Below, piece by piece: positions 19,550 to 27,977 of a stretch of 64,000 nt of DNA. The translations under genes were made by a program, and so were the position numbers. A model generated the notes under the pieces. It searched no databases. It saw only the letters and a program-made list of their open reading frames with translations, and was not told where the DNA came from. This DNA comes from JAWXTK01 sp044433645 (GTDB lineage Bacteria > Bacteroidota > Bacteroidia > Bacteroidales > Rikenellaceae): NCBI GenBank assembly GCA_044433645.1, contig JAWXTK010000001.1:1-64000 (forward strand). The letters are read 5' to 3'. The number at the start of each line of letters is the position of its first letter. Positions within the stretch are counted from its first letter, which is position 1.

Positions 19550-19691
19550 ATAAGCTCTTAAATAACAACCAAACAAGTAAGGTTATCTGCTTATTGCGAG
19601 CACAAAATTAAACAATAATAACAAATTTCCAAAATTTATACCTGTTTTTTTACATTTATTTTGTAGTTTTGCCCTCAATAGAATTTAAGAT

Positions 19692-20387
19692 ATGAAAACA
19701 AGAAACATTATCATCGCTGTTTTGGCCGTTGGCCTGGCGCTAAGCTCATGCCTGAAATCAAATAAAACTGAGCTAGTTACTCCCCCCACAAGCTCAAGAG
19801 ACTCTATAATATATGAGATATTTTCGTCTCTAGCCACCCTAAGCCAGCAAATAAGCACGCAAGACAGTTTAAGCCAAGAAAATCTCAAAACACTTGAAGC
19901 TGCATCATCTCAACTCACAAAAAACACTGAAGAATTAACAAAACAAGACTTTGACAGCGAAAACATCCTAACGATAATAGGCCAAATAAACACACTTATA
20001 AGCTACAACAGGCCCAAAACCGACAGCCTAGAAATCCAAAGACTAGACTCACTAAAACGCGCAAACTCTCTAGCAAGCAAACTCACAGTAGTAAACACAG
20101 CCTACCTAATAAACCTTAGCGAGGAAGAGCTCCTAGACAAAGAGATAGTCCTAAAACCCAGCTTTATGGGTCGTGCCCTAAAAGTCAACCCCGATGCCTC
20201 GTTAAAAGACTTTAACAAAGTAAATATGTACGCCCTAGAACAAATAAGCCTGGTGGGCAAACCAAAGATAGTAAGCCTTCACGACAAGAACAGCTACTAC
20301 ATTGACACCCAAAATAACATCTTAAATATCACTGACAAACAGAAATTTTGGGCAAATTCGCGAGTTTTAGTAATAAGTTACAAATAA
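19692..20387 (+). CDS. Predicted lipoprotein of unknown function
   Basis: 231 residues with a lipoprotein signal (MKTRNIIIAVLAVGLALSSC; the lipobox Cys is residue 20). Residues about 45-130 are polar and helical, probably coiled coil. A small beta-rich C-terminal region follows (PKIVSLHDKNSYYIDTQNNI, then FWANSRVLVISYK). Similar coiled-coil lipoproteins occur in Bacteroidetes, but I know of no assigned function. TAGTTTTG at 19664-19671 is a good -7 element. A promoter for L31 follows directly. Confidence 0.8.
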   Translation: MKTRNIIIAVLAVGLALSSCLKSNKTELVTPPTSSRDSIIYEIFSSLATLSQQISTQDSLSQENLKTLEAASSQLTKNTEELTKQDFDSENILTIIGQINTLISYNRPKTDSLEIQRLDSLKRANSLASKLTVVNTAYLINLSEEELLDKEIVLKPSFMGRALKVNPDASLKDFNKVNMYALEQISLVGKPKIVSLHDKNSYYIDTQNNILNITDKQKFWANSRVLVISYK

Positions 20388-20390
20388 AAG

Positions 20391-20420
20391 TTGTAAATTA
20401 AATAAAATTCACTATATTTG
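20391..20420 (+). promoter_or_regulatory. Promoter of rpmE2
   Basis: TTG (20391-20393), 19 bases, TATATTTG (20413-20420), 32 bases before the L31 start codon. Full consensus with exact spacing. Confidence 0.85.
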
Positions 20421-20452
20421 CACCCGTTAATTAACAATAAAATAAAAAACAC

Positions 20453-20722
20453 ATGAAAAAAGGTATTCACCCAGAGAATTATCGTTTAGTGGCATTCAAA
20501 GATATGTCGAATGACCAAGTGTTTTTGTGCAGGTCCGCTGTTCAGTCAAAAGAGACTATCGAAGTGAATGGCGAAACCTATCCCGTCTACAAAATGGAGA
20601 TTTCTAACACATCTCACCCTTTCTACACAGGTAAGATGAAGTTGGTTGATACAGCAGGACGTGTTGATAAGTTTATGAGCCGCTATCAAAAGCATTACGA
20701 TAAAAAAAATACAGCTAAATAA
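20453..20722 (+). CDS. rpmE2: 50S ribosomal protein L31, type B
   Basis: An 89-residue ribosomal protein. MKKGIHPENYRLVAFKDMSN, ISNTSHPFYTGKMKLVDTAGRVDKF (in two blocks) and the absence of the CxxC zinc pair identify the zinc-free type B form. It has its own consensus promoter and terminator. The missing zinc site means it needs no zinc; whether a zinc-containing paralogue exists elsewhere cannot be seen here. Confidence 0.97.
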   Translation: MKKGIHPENYRLVAFKDMSNDQVFLCRSAVQSKETIEVNGETYPVYKMEISNTSHPFYTGKMKLVDTAGRVDKFMSRYQKHYDKKNTAK

Positions 20723-20745
20723 TTAGCAGTGATTTTTAAAAAATT

Positions 20746-20778
20746 AAGCCATCCTTCTTAAAAGGGTGGCTTTTTTTT
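20746..20778 (+). terminator. Terminator of rpmE2
   Basis: aagccatcc pairs with gggtggctt (20746-20771, one G-T pair) and T8 follows. Confidence 0.85.
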
Positions 20779-20820
20779 ATTGCAGAGTTATGAGTTAAAA
20801 ATTTTATTTACTAATAAAAC

Positions 20821-21189
20821 CTAGCTCGCTACATTCTTCTGCCTATCCATAATAATGCTGGTCATATTCTCCTTAGCCCAGAAAATCAAAGTATTAAGGT
20901 GAGGCAACAACCCCTCGGCACGCTCCGTTAACGAATACTCAACCTTAGGTGGCACAACAGCATAGACCTGACGAAAAACTAAACCGTCTTCCTCCAAAGT
21001 TCTCAGCGTTGCAGTCAACATCTTTTGCGAGATATCAGGAATCTCACGCTGAAGTTCCTTAAATCTTATTGTTCCGTTGTAATGAAGCGTAAACAAAACA
21101 AGTATGCTCCACTTATCGCCAAGGCGCGAAATAATGTTACGCACAGGACAATCTGGATACAATTCATCAACTATTCTAACTTTGCTCAT
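20821..21189 (-). CDS. HxlR-family transcriptional regulator
   Basis: A 122-residue winged helix-turn-helix protein of the HxlR/YodB/HypR family, many of whose members sense quinones, aldehydes or disulfide stress. The family core DCPVRNIISRLGDKWSILVL includes a conserved N-terminal Cys (Cys14). Next come RFKELQREIPDISQKMLT, the recognition region, and the wing YSLTERAEGLLPHL. It is divergent from the metallo-beta-lactamase pair at 21555-24225. A TACT-N7-AGTA dyad of the type bound by YodB lies in the gap, so control of those genes is likely. Confidence 0.92.
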   Translation of the reverse strand: MSKVRIVDELYPDCPVRNIISRLGDKWSILVLFTLHYNGTIRFKELQREIPDISQKMLTATLRTLEEDGLVFRQVYAVVPPKVEYSLTERAEGLLPHLNTLIFWAKENMTSIIMDRQKNVAS

Positions 21190-21266
21190 AACCTAAATTT
21201 TAGATATGGAGAATTTATTTATTTACCTAAGAGTTTTATTAATTCTCCATATCTAAAACTCAGGTT
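21190..21266. repeat. 26-bp inverted repeat at the hxlR start
   Basis: The arms 21190-21215 and 21241-21266 pair at 24 of 26 positions around a 25-base spacer. The left arm begins at the base next to the hxlR start codon. Two more small palindromes follow: ggctttt-att-aaaagcc (21270-21286) and tctccctaaac near gtttggggaga (21314-21337). It may be an operator or form a hairpin in the hxlR leader. No gene lies in 21190-21554. Confidence 0.8.
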
Positions 21267-21363
21267 ATCGGCTTTTATTAAAAGCCTTATAATATTCGAT
21301 AAACACCTCTAAATCTCCCTAAACCGTTTGGGGAGACTTACTTATAAAGGTATATTTTTTATG

Positions 21364-21382
21364 GTTACTATACAAAAGTAAC
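21364..21382. promoter_or_regulatory. Candidate HxlR/YodB-type operator
   Basis: gttactatacaaaagtaac is a perfect 6-bp dyad around 7 bases and contains TACT-N7-AGTA (21366-21380), the pattern known for YodB. Two AGTAAC half-sites 11 bases apart follow at 21451-21467. The assignment to the adjacent regulator is inference. Confidence 0.6.
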
Positions 21383-21489
21383 TAAAGGGAAAATAAAAAG
21401 CAAATTTTTTTGAAAAAAAGTGAATTTTTAAAACGCTGATTTTCAGCAATAGTAACCTAAAAGTAACTATCCTACAAATTCGTACCTAC

Positions 21490-21520
21490 TTGTTTATCAA
21501 AAATTTAGTTCGTAGGTTTG
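21490..21520 (+). promoter_or_regulatory. Promoter of the metallo-beta-lactamase-fold pair
   Basis: TTG (21490-21492), 20 bases, TAGGTTTG (21513-21520), 34 bases before the start codon at 21555. Confidence 0.75.
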
Positions 21521-21554
21521 CATTAAGAAATTAAAACACTAAAACATAGAAATC

Positions 21555-22946
21555 ATGAAAAATCTAGCATTAATCTTAGCTTCGAGCCTGGCTATTAGCA
21601 GTGCCGTAGCACAGCAAACAATCAACACTCCTGAAAGTGAGCAAACTGCGCAAACTCGCAGCATGATAGAGCGCAACCACGAATTCAGAAAAGAGGTAAT
21701 CAAACTTGCTGACAATGTTTACACAGCATCGGGCTATGACGCTGCCAACATCACCATGATAATAGGTGACGAGGGCGTTGTATTAATAGACGCTGGAAAA
21801 TTTGCCAACAACAGCGAGCAAGTCTACAAAGAGTTTCGTAAAATCACTAACAAACCTATCACAGGCATTATCTTCACTCACGGTCACGGCGACCACACCC
21901 AAGGCACACCTGCTTTCTTAAAAGACAATAATCCACAAATCTGGGCAGCTGAGAGTTTCGGTCGTGAAAATGAATTTCCAACAGCTGCAGGTTTTGTAAA
22001 CCCACGTGGTCATCGTCAAAATGGCATGACGCTTGCGCCTGAGGTTCGTATTAATAATGGTGTTGCTCCCTTAGTCTACCCTGGAGGCGAGTTTAAAGGA
22101 GGTGATGAGCAGGCTAAACAAGCAAAATCTCAATACATTCCTTTTGACAAGGCTGCTATCACAAATTTTGTGAGCGATGAGAGACAAACTATCACAATTT
22201 CGGGCATCACCCTTGAGCTTAGACGCACTTATGGAGAGACTCACGACCACTTAGTTATATGGTATCCTGAGAAAAAAATCATCTTCCCAGGCGATCAATT
22301 CTACAAATCTTTCCCTAATCTTTACGCTATACGTGGCACAGAATATCGCGACGTGTTGAAATGGATAGAAGCACTAGACGTAGTATTGGAATACCCTGCC
22401 GAGGCTATGGCGCAAGGTCACACACGCCCTATCCAAGGCAAAGAGAACGTCAAAAAATCTGTAACAGATATGCGCGATGCTATTAAATTTGTATTTGAGA
22501 AAACAATAGAGGGCATGAACAAGGGCATGACACCAGACGAATTGGTTGAGTATGTAGTACTTCCCGAGCCTTTGGCTTCTAACCCTGATTTGGTTCAATA
22601 TTATGGTCGCATAGAATGGGCTGTTCGTAATATTTTTGCAGGCTACATGGGCTGGTTCGACGGCAACGCAACCTCACTTCGTCCATTAACTAATAAAATG
22701 GAAGCCGAGAAATTTGCAAAACTTGTGGGTGGTATTAAAAAACTAGAGTCAGCAGCTCGCAAAGCTGTAAAAGAAGGCGATTATCAATGGGCAGCTGAAC
22801 TCTCTGATAGACTTATAGCACTTGAGCCCGAGAACAAAGCCTACAAATTAATCAAAGCAGACGCTCTAAATGGTCTAGCCGACAACCTAGAGACTGCAAC
22901 AGGAAGAAATTATTATAACACATCAGCTAACGAATTAAGACAATAA
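21555..22946 (+). CDS. Exported metallo-beta-lactamase-fold hydrolase, alkylsulfatase (BDS1/SdsA)-like
   Basis: 463 residues with a signal peptide (1-20, ending AVAQ). The metallo-hydrolase motif is His109-x-His111-x-Asp113-His114 (FTHGHGDHTQG). Later ligand regions are YGETHDHLVIWYP and FPGDQFYKSFPNLYAIRG, the BDS1/SdsA1 alkyl and aryl sulfatase layout. AQGHTRPIQG follows, then the helical dimerisation region (residues about 290-450). It stops there, without the SCP2-like C-terminal domain of SdsA1 (about 650 residues). The periplasmic substrate is unknown; an alkyl sulfate ester is the family precedent. The next gene, 4 bases downstream, is a related protein without the metal site. Confidence 0.83.
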   Translation: MKNLALILASSLAISSAVAQQTINTPESEQTAQTRSMIERNHEFRKEVIKLADNVYTASGYDAANITMIIGDEGVVLIDAGKFANNSEQVYKEFRKITNKPITGIIFTHGHGDHTQGTPAFLKDNNPQIWAAESFGRENEFPTAAGFVNPRGHRQNGMTLAPEVRINNGVAPLVYPGGEFKGGDEQAKQAKSQYIPFDKAAITNFVSDERQTITISGITLELRRTYGETHDHLVIWYPEKKIIFPGDQFYKSFPNLYAIRGTEYRDVLKWIEALDVVLEYPAEAMAQGHTRPIQGKENVKKSVTDMRDAIKFVFEKTIEGMNKGMTPDELVEYVVLPEPLASNPDLVQYYGRIEWAVRNIFAGYMGWFDGNATSLRPLTNKMEAEKFAKLVGGIKKLESAARKAVKEGDYQWAAELSDRLIALEPENKAYKLIKADALNGLADNLETATGRNYYNTSANELRQ

Positions 22947-22950
22947 AATT

Positions 22951-24225
22951 ATGAAAAATCTATCAAAAATCGCATTTGCAATCGCTGCACTAGGTGCAGT
23001 GTCTTGCAGCCAAGCCTCAGTAAACAATGAGGCACAGCAACCAGAGTACGCAAGCGTGTATGAGTTGCCCACGAGCAAACTTCACGTTGTGCAGACCACC
23101 ACTCCTCTAGGCGATGTAGCCTTTATTTTGGAGGGCAAAGACAAGATTGTTATCTTTGAGAACCCTGGATTCACCAAAGAACTCAATGAGTTTAAAGCCT
23201 ACGCCACCTCGCTTGGCAAACCCATAGAAAAAGTAGTATCTAGCTATCACCCAGCAGGTTTAGCAAATTTTGATGACACCGAAATACTTATGCCAAATGC
23301 TATGCTAGCCTTTACCAAGAGCCCAAATTTTGATGCTGTAATGAACAAATTCAAAGGCTTATTTGGCGATGCTATGGATCAACGCCTACCTGAAAAAGTT
23401 ACGGGTTATGACCTACCAACTACTATGACACTAGCAGGCACTGAGGTTATTTTCACGCCAGGCCCAGCAACTGACTTCCCAGCTGCGAGCATGCAAATAG
23501 ATAAGAAAGCATTTTACACTCACTTTGCGCCCTCGATTGCTCACCTAAAACCTATGCAAATAGGCTCACCAGAGGCAATAGAAGCAAAACTTTCTGAGAT
23601 GAAAAAAATCCAAGCATCGGGTGCTGAAATTATCGTAGGCTCTCACGGAGCACCTTCAACACTGTCAGAGGTTGAGTGGACGATTAAATACTTGGAGGAC
23701 GTTAAGAAATTCCTTGCTAGCTCTAAAGATTCAGACTCTTTTGCTCAGAAATTAATGGTGGCCTACCCTATGATTGACGGCGTAGAAAACATCAAACCTT
23801 TAGCAGCTGCGCTATACGCTGGCGAGAGGAAAGATGCTGTAAAAGAGCAAGTTCGCGCACGATTAAACGACTACTTAACCATGGTATCAGACCTTGACAT
23901 GAACATCGCCGAGGGCCTATGGGACAAAAACAACGACGGCATTTCTATCATCGCGCCACGAGGTCAATACTTTGGATATGAATCTATCAAAAACGACTTC
24001 TTCCTACGCGCTTTCTCTCACTTTAAGTCTCGCAAACTAAGCTCTCTAAGCGAAGTAATCAACGTATATGGCAACTCAGCTAACGTTCAACTTTACTGGA
24101 AATTTGAGACAGAAACCATGGAGGGCGAAAAATCAGTGGGTCGTGGTAGAGAAACTCTAATCTTTGAGAAAATCTCAGGCACATGGCGTTTGGTGCACGT
24201 TCACTACTCGGTTATGCCAAAGTAA
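22951..24225 (+). CDS. Lipoprotein: degenerate metallo-beta-lactamase fold plus NTF2/SnoaL-like domain
   Basis: 424 residues with lipobox Cys19 (ALGAVSC). Residues about 35-240 follow the metallo-hydrolase order of the upstream gene (FILEGKDKIVIFENPG, IEKVVSSYHPAGLANF, IIVGSHGAPS). The HxHxDH motif has become His100-Pro-Ala-Gly-Leu-Ala, so zinc binding and hydrolysis are unlikely. Residues about 310-424 (NDYLTMVSDLDMNIAEGLWD to TWRLVHVHYSVMPK) are a SnoaL/NTF2-like cone domain. It is coupled to the upstream gene by a 4-base gap and probably acts with it in the periplasm; the exact role is unknown. Confidence 0.78.
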   Translation: MKNLSKIAFAIAALGAVSCSQASVNNEAQQPEYASVYELPTSKLHVVQTTTPLGDVAFILEGKDKIVIFENPGFTKELNEFKAYATSLGKPIEKVVSSYHPAGLANFDDTEILMPNAMLAFTKSPNFDAVMNKFKGLFGDAMDQRLPEKVTGYDLPTTMTLAGTEVIFTPGPATDFPAASMQIDKKAFYTHFAPSIAHLKPMQIGSPEAIEAKLSEMKKIQASGAEIIVGSHGAPSTLSEVEWTIKYLEDVKKFLASSKDSDSFAQKLMVAYPMIDGVENIKPLAAALYAGERKDAVKEQVRARLNDYLTMVSDLDMNIAEGLWDKNNDGISIIAPRGQYFGYESIKNDFFLRAFSHFKSRKLSSLSEVINVYGNSANVQLYWKFETETMEGEKSVGRGRETLIFEKISGTWRLVHVHYSVMPK

Positions 24226-24232
24226 TAAAAGA

Positions 24233-24362
24233 AGAGGGTGACTAATAAGCATTCATCTGCTGCCTTCTAGCTTTTCCTGCCTAATACTCACGTACTTAAA
24301 GTACGCTCCGTTTAGGATAAAAATCAGAGCGTTGCAGTTAAATACTTCTTAGCCACCCTTTG
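24233..24362. repeat. Long imperfect inverted repeat in a convergent gap
   Basis: About 60-base arms start with gggtgactaataag on the left and end with cttagccaccc on the right. They meet at a perfect central palindrome cgtacttaaagtacg near 24291. The arms are diverged but align over most of their length. It sits between converging genes and could be a two-way terminator or a short nonautonomous element. It lacks the modules of the other intergenic repeats. No open frame is present. Confidence 0.65.
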
Positions 24363-24381
24363 TATTTATATATATAAAGAT

Positions 24382-26775
24382 CTAATTAAATTCTCGTCTT
24401 TTGCGCCAAGCCAAAAATACTATCGCCGTAACAAGACCATAAATAACAAACACGCCCCACAGCGCAGGAGGAGTAGTTCCACCAGCATAAGAGTGCAGCC
24501 CGTTAAGATAATAATTCACCCCAAAGTAAGTCATTAACACCGATGCTAAGGCATAAACACTCAACACATTATAAGAGAAATTATTATTAAAACGAGGGAT
24601 ATATCTAGCATGCAACACAAGCGCATAAACCACCATAGTAATCAGCGCCCAGGTCTCTTTAGGGTCCCAACCCCAGTATCTTCCCCAAGACTCATTTGCC
24701 CAGATAGCACCCAAGAAAGTACCCACGCTCATCAGCGCAAGACCTATTGTTAACGATAGCTCGCTAATTAATCTAAGCTCTTTTACAGTGCGCAAAGTCT
24801 GCTCATTTTTCTTTTTAAACGCCACAAACGACAGGTTCAGCGCGCTAAGCATAAAGTTTATCCCAAAGAACGAATAGCTAGAGGTAATAATCGCCACGTG
24901 CAACATCAACCAATAAGATTTAAGCACAGGCACCAAAGGCGTAATCTCTGGGTCCATAAAATTAAGGTGAGCCACCAAAAGTATCACCCCACTTAGGAAA
25001 GTCGAGAGCGCCAGGGTCAAATAAGACTTACGCACAAAAAACACTCCAGCAAGCATTGCCGACCATGCAACATAAATCATACTCTCATAACCATTTGCCC
25101 AAGGAGCTCGCCCCGAGATATAAGCACGCGTAGCCAAAGCCAAGCTGTGAGCAAGGAACACAAAAACTATGCAGCCGATTAAAACTCTAATCACAGCTAA
25201 AGTCCACCTGCGTTTTTTATTTAGATGAATCAAAGCAAACAACAACATCAAAAGACCCAAGGTCATATAAATAAAAGTCGCGCGAGAGAAAACATTAGCC
25301 TTGTTATACCAAAGCTCAGCTCTCACTTCCATAGGCGATTGAAGTATGCCCTCACCACTTTTTCTGTCTTGATAAATCTTAATCATATCAAGCACCTTAT
25401 AAGCAGGCTCCCAATTATTATTTAAAAACGCAATATTTATCTCCTCCATAAGCCAAGGCATAATCTTGCTAACAAAATCACGATCAGCCTCAGCTAGCTC
25501 AGACAAATCATCGCCCGTAGCCACCCATTTATTATTATCGCTCTTATCATTAGGGAACAAACTAAGCAGTTGGCCTTGTTGAAGTGCGTAGAAAATATTT
25601 GCTCTCTCGTCTACTTTGAGTAGTTCCTTGTCAAAACGTGTGCGCTCATTTGCAGGTTTTTGATAAGCCACCTGCACATCATTATCAAAACGATATTGCC
25701 CCTGAGCATTAAATAATTGCTCATAACTAAAACTCTTACCCGAGATTCCAATTTTCTTCTGCATATCAGGATTTGAAGTCTCAAACAAAGGCTCACTCGA
25801 CCAATGATAAGGGAAAGCTATGATGCTAAGTATAGCTTGGTCGCTTGTTAATCCACGATAAGAGCTAGCTCTAGTTAATTTTCGGAGCAACTGCTCGGTG
25901 TGAGTATTCACAGGCTCCATACGCCCAGTGGGCGACTGAATCTGAAGGCGCGAAAACTCGCTAGCAAAGTCTTTATTCACGCTCCTAGCCACTGGCTTAG
26001 CACTCAAACCCACAGGAATAAGCAGCGCAAATAAAAGCACCACAGCCGATTTTTTATACAAGGCATTTAATTCTTTCAGCTGAATTCTAAAGAAAGAACC
26101 TTTACCAAAGAGTATCATCAAAAACCCTAAGGTCATAAGAGCATAACCTAAATAAGATATAAAACTTCCATAAGGGTCATGATTTATTGTAAGCACACTA
26201 CCCTTTTCATCGGGGTGGTATGAGGTCTGAAAGATTCTATAACCCTTCACATCCAAGACCCTATTCATGTAAATATGATAATCTTCTTTCACTCCGTTTT
26301 GTTCTAAAACCACAAAGCTCTCATACGAAGATGGACTGTGCGAACCAGGGTAACGCTCCAGCACAAAATCTTTTAATTCTAACGAGAAAGGCAGAGTCTG
26401 AATAACTTGAGGCGCATCTTTATCCTCTTCTAATAGCACCATTTGGTTGCTTTTATCGCCTTCACGAAGCTGCATATAACCCTCAAAACCAAACATATAA
26501 GTCACAAGAGCACCCACTAAAATCATAATTAGCGAGATATGCAGTATGATAACACCAAATTTTTTGCGTTTTAGAAGCCTGGTTTTTATCATCACACCCA
26601 CAGTCACTGCGACCATAATAACTTGCAGGATGATAAACCACAAACTTTTATACACAAAAGCTTTGGCTACGGGGGTGCCATATTTGCTCTCCATAAAAGT
26701 TGCCACAGCAAGTGCGAGAGCATAAATTAATAACAACACGAGAGCCACAGGCCACGATGTAAGGAAACGCTTCAT
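24382..26775 (-). CDS. ccsBA: Cytochrome c maturation protein CcsBA (System II fusion)
   Basis: A 797-residue membrane protein. The N-terminal ResB/CcsB part has hydrophobic segments at about 10-95 and 205-250 around a periplasmic loop. A long periplasmic domain lies at about 260-495. The C-terminal CcsA part has multiple membrane segments and the tryptophan-rich haem-handling WWD motif (WGRYWGWDPKETW, residues about 695-708). It exports haem and ligates it to CxxCH sites outside the membrane. It is last in the minus-strand cluster that encodes three exported c-type cytochromes, which are its likely clients. TAAATTTG at 26809-26816 (minus) could be a -7 element of its own. Confidence 0.93.
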   Translation of the reverse strand: MKRFLTSWPVALVLLLIYALALAVATFMESKYGTPVAKAFVYKSLWFIILQVIMVAVTVGVMIKTRLLKRKKFGVIILHISLIMILVGALVTYMFGFEGYMQLREGDKSNQMVLLEEDKDAPQVIQTLPFSLELKDFVLERYPGSHSPSSYESFVVLEQNGVKEDYHIYMNRVLDVKGYRIFQTSYHPDEKGSVLTINHDPYGSFISYLGYALMTLGFLMILFGKGSFFRIQLKELNALYKKSAVVLLFALLIPVGLSAKPVARSVNKDFASEFSRLQIQSPTGRMEPVNTHTEQLLRKLTRASSYRGLTSDQAILSIIAFPYHWSSEPLFETSNPDMQKKIGISGKSFSYEQLFNAQGQYRFDNDVQVAYQKPANERTRFDKELLKVDERANIFYALQQGQLLSLFPNDKSDNNKWVATGDDLSELAEADRDFVSKIMPWLMEEINIAFLNNNWEPAYKVLDMIKIYQDRKSGEGILQSPMEVRAELWYNKANVFSRATFIYMTLGLLMLLFALIHLNKKRRWTLAVIRVLIGCIVFVFLAHSLALATRAYISGRAPWANGYESMIYVAWSAMLAGVFFVRKSYLTLALSTFLSGVILLVAHLNFMDPEITPLVPVLKSYWLMLHVAIITSSYSFFGINFMLSALNLSFVAFKKKNEQTLRTVKELRLISELSLTIGLALMSVGTFLGAIWANESWGRYWGWDPKETWALITMVVYALVLHARYIPRFNNNFSYNVLSVYALASVLMTYFGVNYYLNGLHSYAGGTTPPALWGVFVIYGLVTAIVFLAWRKRREFN

Positions 26776-26860
26776 AAATTTATTTTAATTAGATATTAAA
26801 TTTCTGTACAAATTTAACGAAAATAAGTCATTATAATTGCATTTGGGTAGAAAAAAACAA

Positions 26861-26925
26861 CTCATCAGCTCACCGGGGAGCACCCCGGCCGTCGGAGACA
26901 GTCCTATGTCAACGGGGCACTCAAA
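26861..26925. repeat. Modular intergenic repeat, copy D
   Basis: ctcatcagctcaccgggg and gagcaccccggccgtcgg (26861-26896) match copy G (62891-62926), with an identical 24-base core. The reverse complement occurs at 12315-12333. aacggggcactcaaaag follows, resembling ggcactcaaag near 7396. The core folds as ccgggg-agca-ccccgg. Confidence 0.8.
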
Positions 26926-26926
26926 A

Positions 26927-26960
26927 GAAAAAGGCCCCGAACAAAAGTCCAGAGCCTAAA
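26927..26960 (-). terminator. Terminator of the small propeller gene
   Basis: On the minus strand aggctctggac pairs with gttcggggcct, using several G-U pairs, and T5 follows. It lies about 25 bases beyond the stop of the 26983-27900 gene. Confidence 0.6.
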
Positions 26961-26982
26961 GGAATAAAAAAGCTAAATAAAA

Positions 26983-27900
26983 TTATTTAACCAATGGTGT
27001 CTCGCTATAATAAAACGCAGATACCTTAGTCAAGTCAACGCCTTGGTCTTCTTTCCAATACCACAAAACCTCATCGTTTTCGTCAAACATGATAACTTGT
27101 GGCTCTATGAAAGTTTTTTTCTGTTTTCTGTGACCAGTCCAGTTAGCAACCATGTATTTACCTTTACCAATCTCTTGATATTGAGCATTATACACAAAAT
27201 TAAACTGAAGACCTTTAAGTGTTGTAAATTCTTTCACAAACTCCTTTTTCTTAGGATCATACTTAGCGTATTTGTGACCATCGCCAAGACCTAAGTAAAA
27301 CATTCCGTCTTTACCCTCTTTTATACCAAACGATTTAGTACCAATAGGATAAGTATTAAGAACATCACCTTTGTCATTGTACTCAACAATAGAAGCATCC
27401 AAGAAATTTGGGATAAGCCAAGTGCCTTTTGCAGATTGAGTAGCTTGACGGAATTGACCGTGTTTGTTGCCACCTCCAAAAGTGAAACCACCAACTTTCT
27501 TGAATTTCTTGTTCAAGATAATCAAAGAACAAGGTGTACCTGCTTGAAATAAAGCTACACCACCACCTTTAAGTGCACAAACACTATGCAACTCGTGAGT
27601 TTTAACCGCTGGAACTTTGTGTTCAAAAACAACTTTTTTATCAGCTATACTCACAACTTTAGCACCCAACTGAGTTGAGTAAGCAATGTATTTACCACCC
27701 TCCAAAAGTGCTACCGAGTTAGAAAACTCTCTAGCCTCCAAAGGATATTGCCATACTATTGTATTACTGTTCATGTCGATAATACTGATAGCACCATTAT
27801 TATCGTGACCAGTTACAATAATCTGAGGCTGAGCTGCCTGAGCAACAAATGCACTAAGCGTCATGAAGATTGCTAATGCACTAAGAAATATTTTTTTCAT
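26983..27900 (-). CDS. Exported small beta-propeller protein
   Basis: 305 residues with a signal peptide (1-22, ending FVAQAAQ). The rest is made of repeating four-strand units such as QIIVTGHDNNGAISIID, SIVEYNDKGDVLNTYP and QVIMFDENDEVLWYWKEDQ, typical of PQQ/WD40-like propellers. There is no CxxCH and no catalytic motif I recognise. It follows the HzsA-like gene on the same strand, with a terminator hairpin in between, and precedes ccsBA. Codon use is of the highly expressed type. It is probably a periplasmic or surface partner of the cytochromes; that is inference. Confidence 0.8.
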   Translation of the reverse strand: MKKIFLSALAIFMTLSAFVAQAAQPQIIVTGHDNNGAISIIDMNSNTIVWQYPLEAREFSNSVALLEGGKYIAYSTQLGAKVVSIADKKVVFEHKVPAVKTHELHSVCALKGGGVALFQAGTPCSLIILNKKFKKVGGFTFGGGNKHGQFRQATQSAKGTWLIPNFLDASIVEYNDKGDVLNTYPIGTKSFGIKEGKDGMFYLGLGDGHKYAKYDPKKKEFVKEFTTLKGLQFNFVYNAQYQEIGKGKYMVANWTGHRKQKKTFIEPQVIMFDENDEVLWYWKEDQGVDLTKVSAFYYSETPLVK

Positions 27901-27923
27901 TTTTTTTTTATAGGTTTTAGTAT

Positions 27924-27964
27924 AAAAAAAACAGTCCTAACCAATTCTAATGATTAGGACTGTT
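27924..27964 (-). terminator. Terminator after the HzsA-like gene
   Basis: aaacagtcctaa pairs with ttaggactgttt around a 13-base loop and T-rich sequence follows on the minus strand. It lies between 27978 and 27900, so downstream genes depend on readthrough or another start. Confidence 0.85.
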
Positions 27965-27977
27965 TTATTAATAAATA

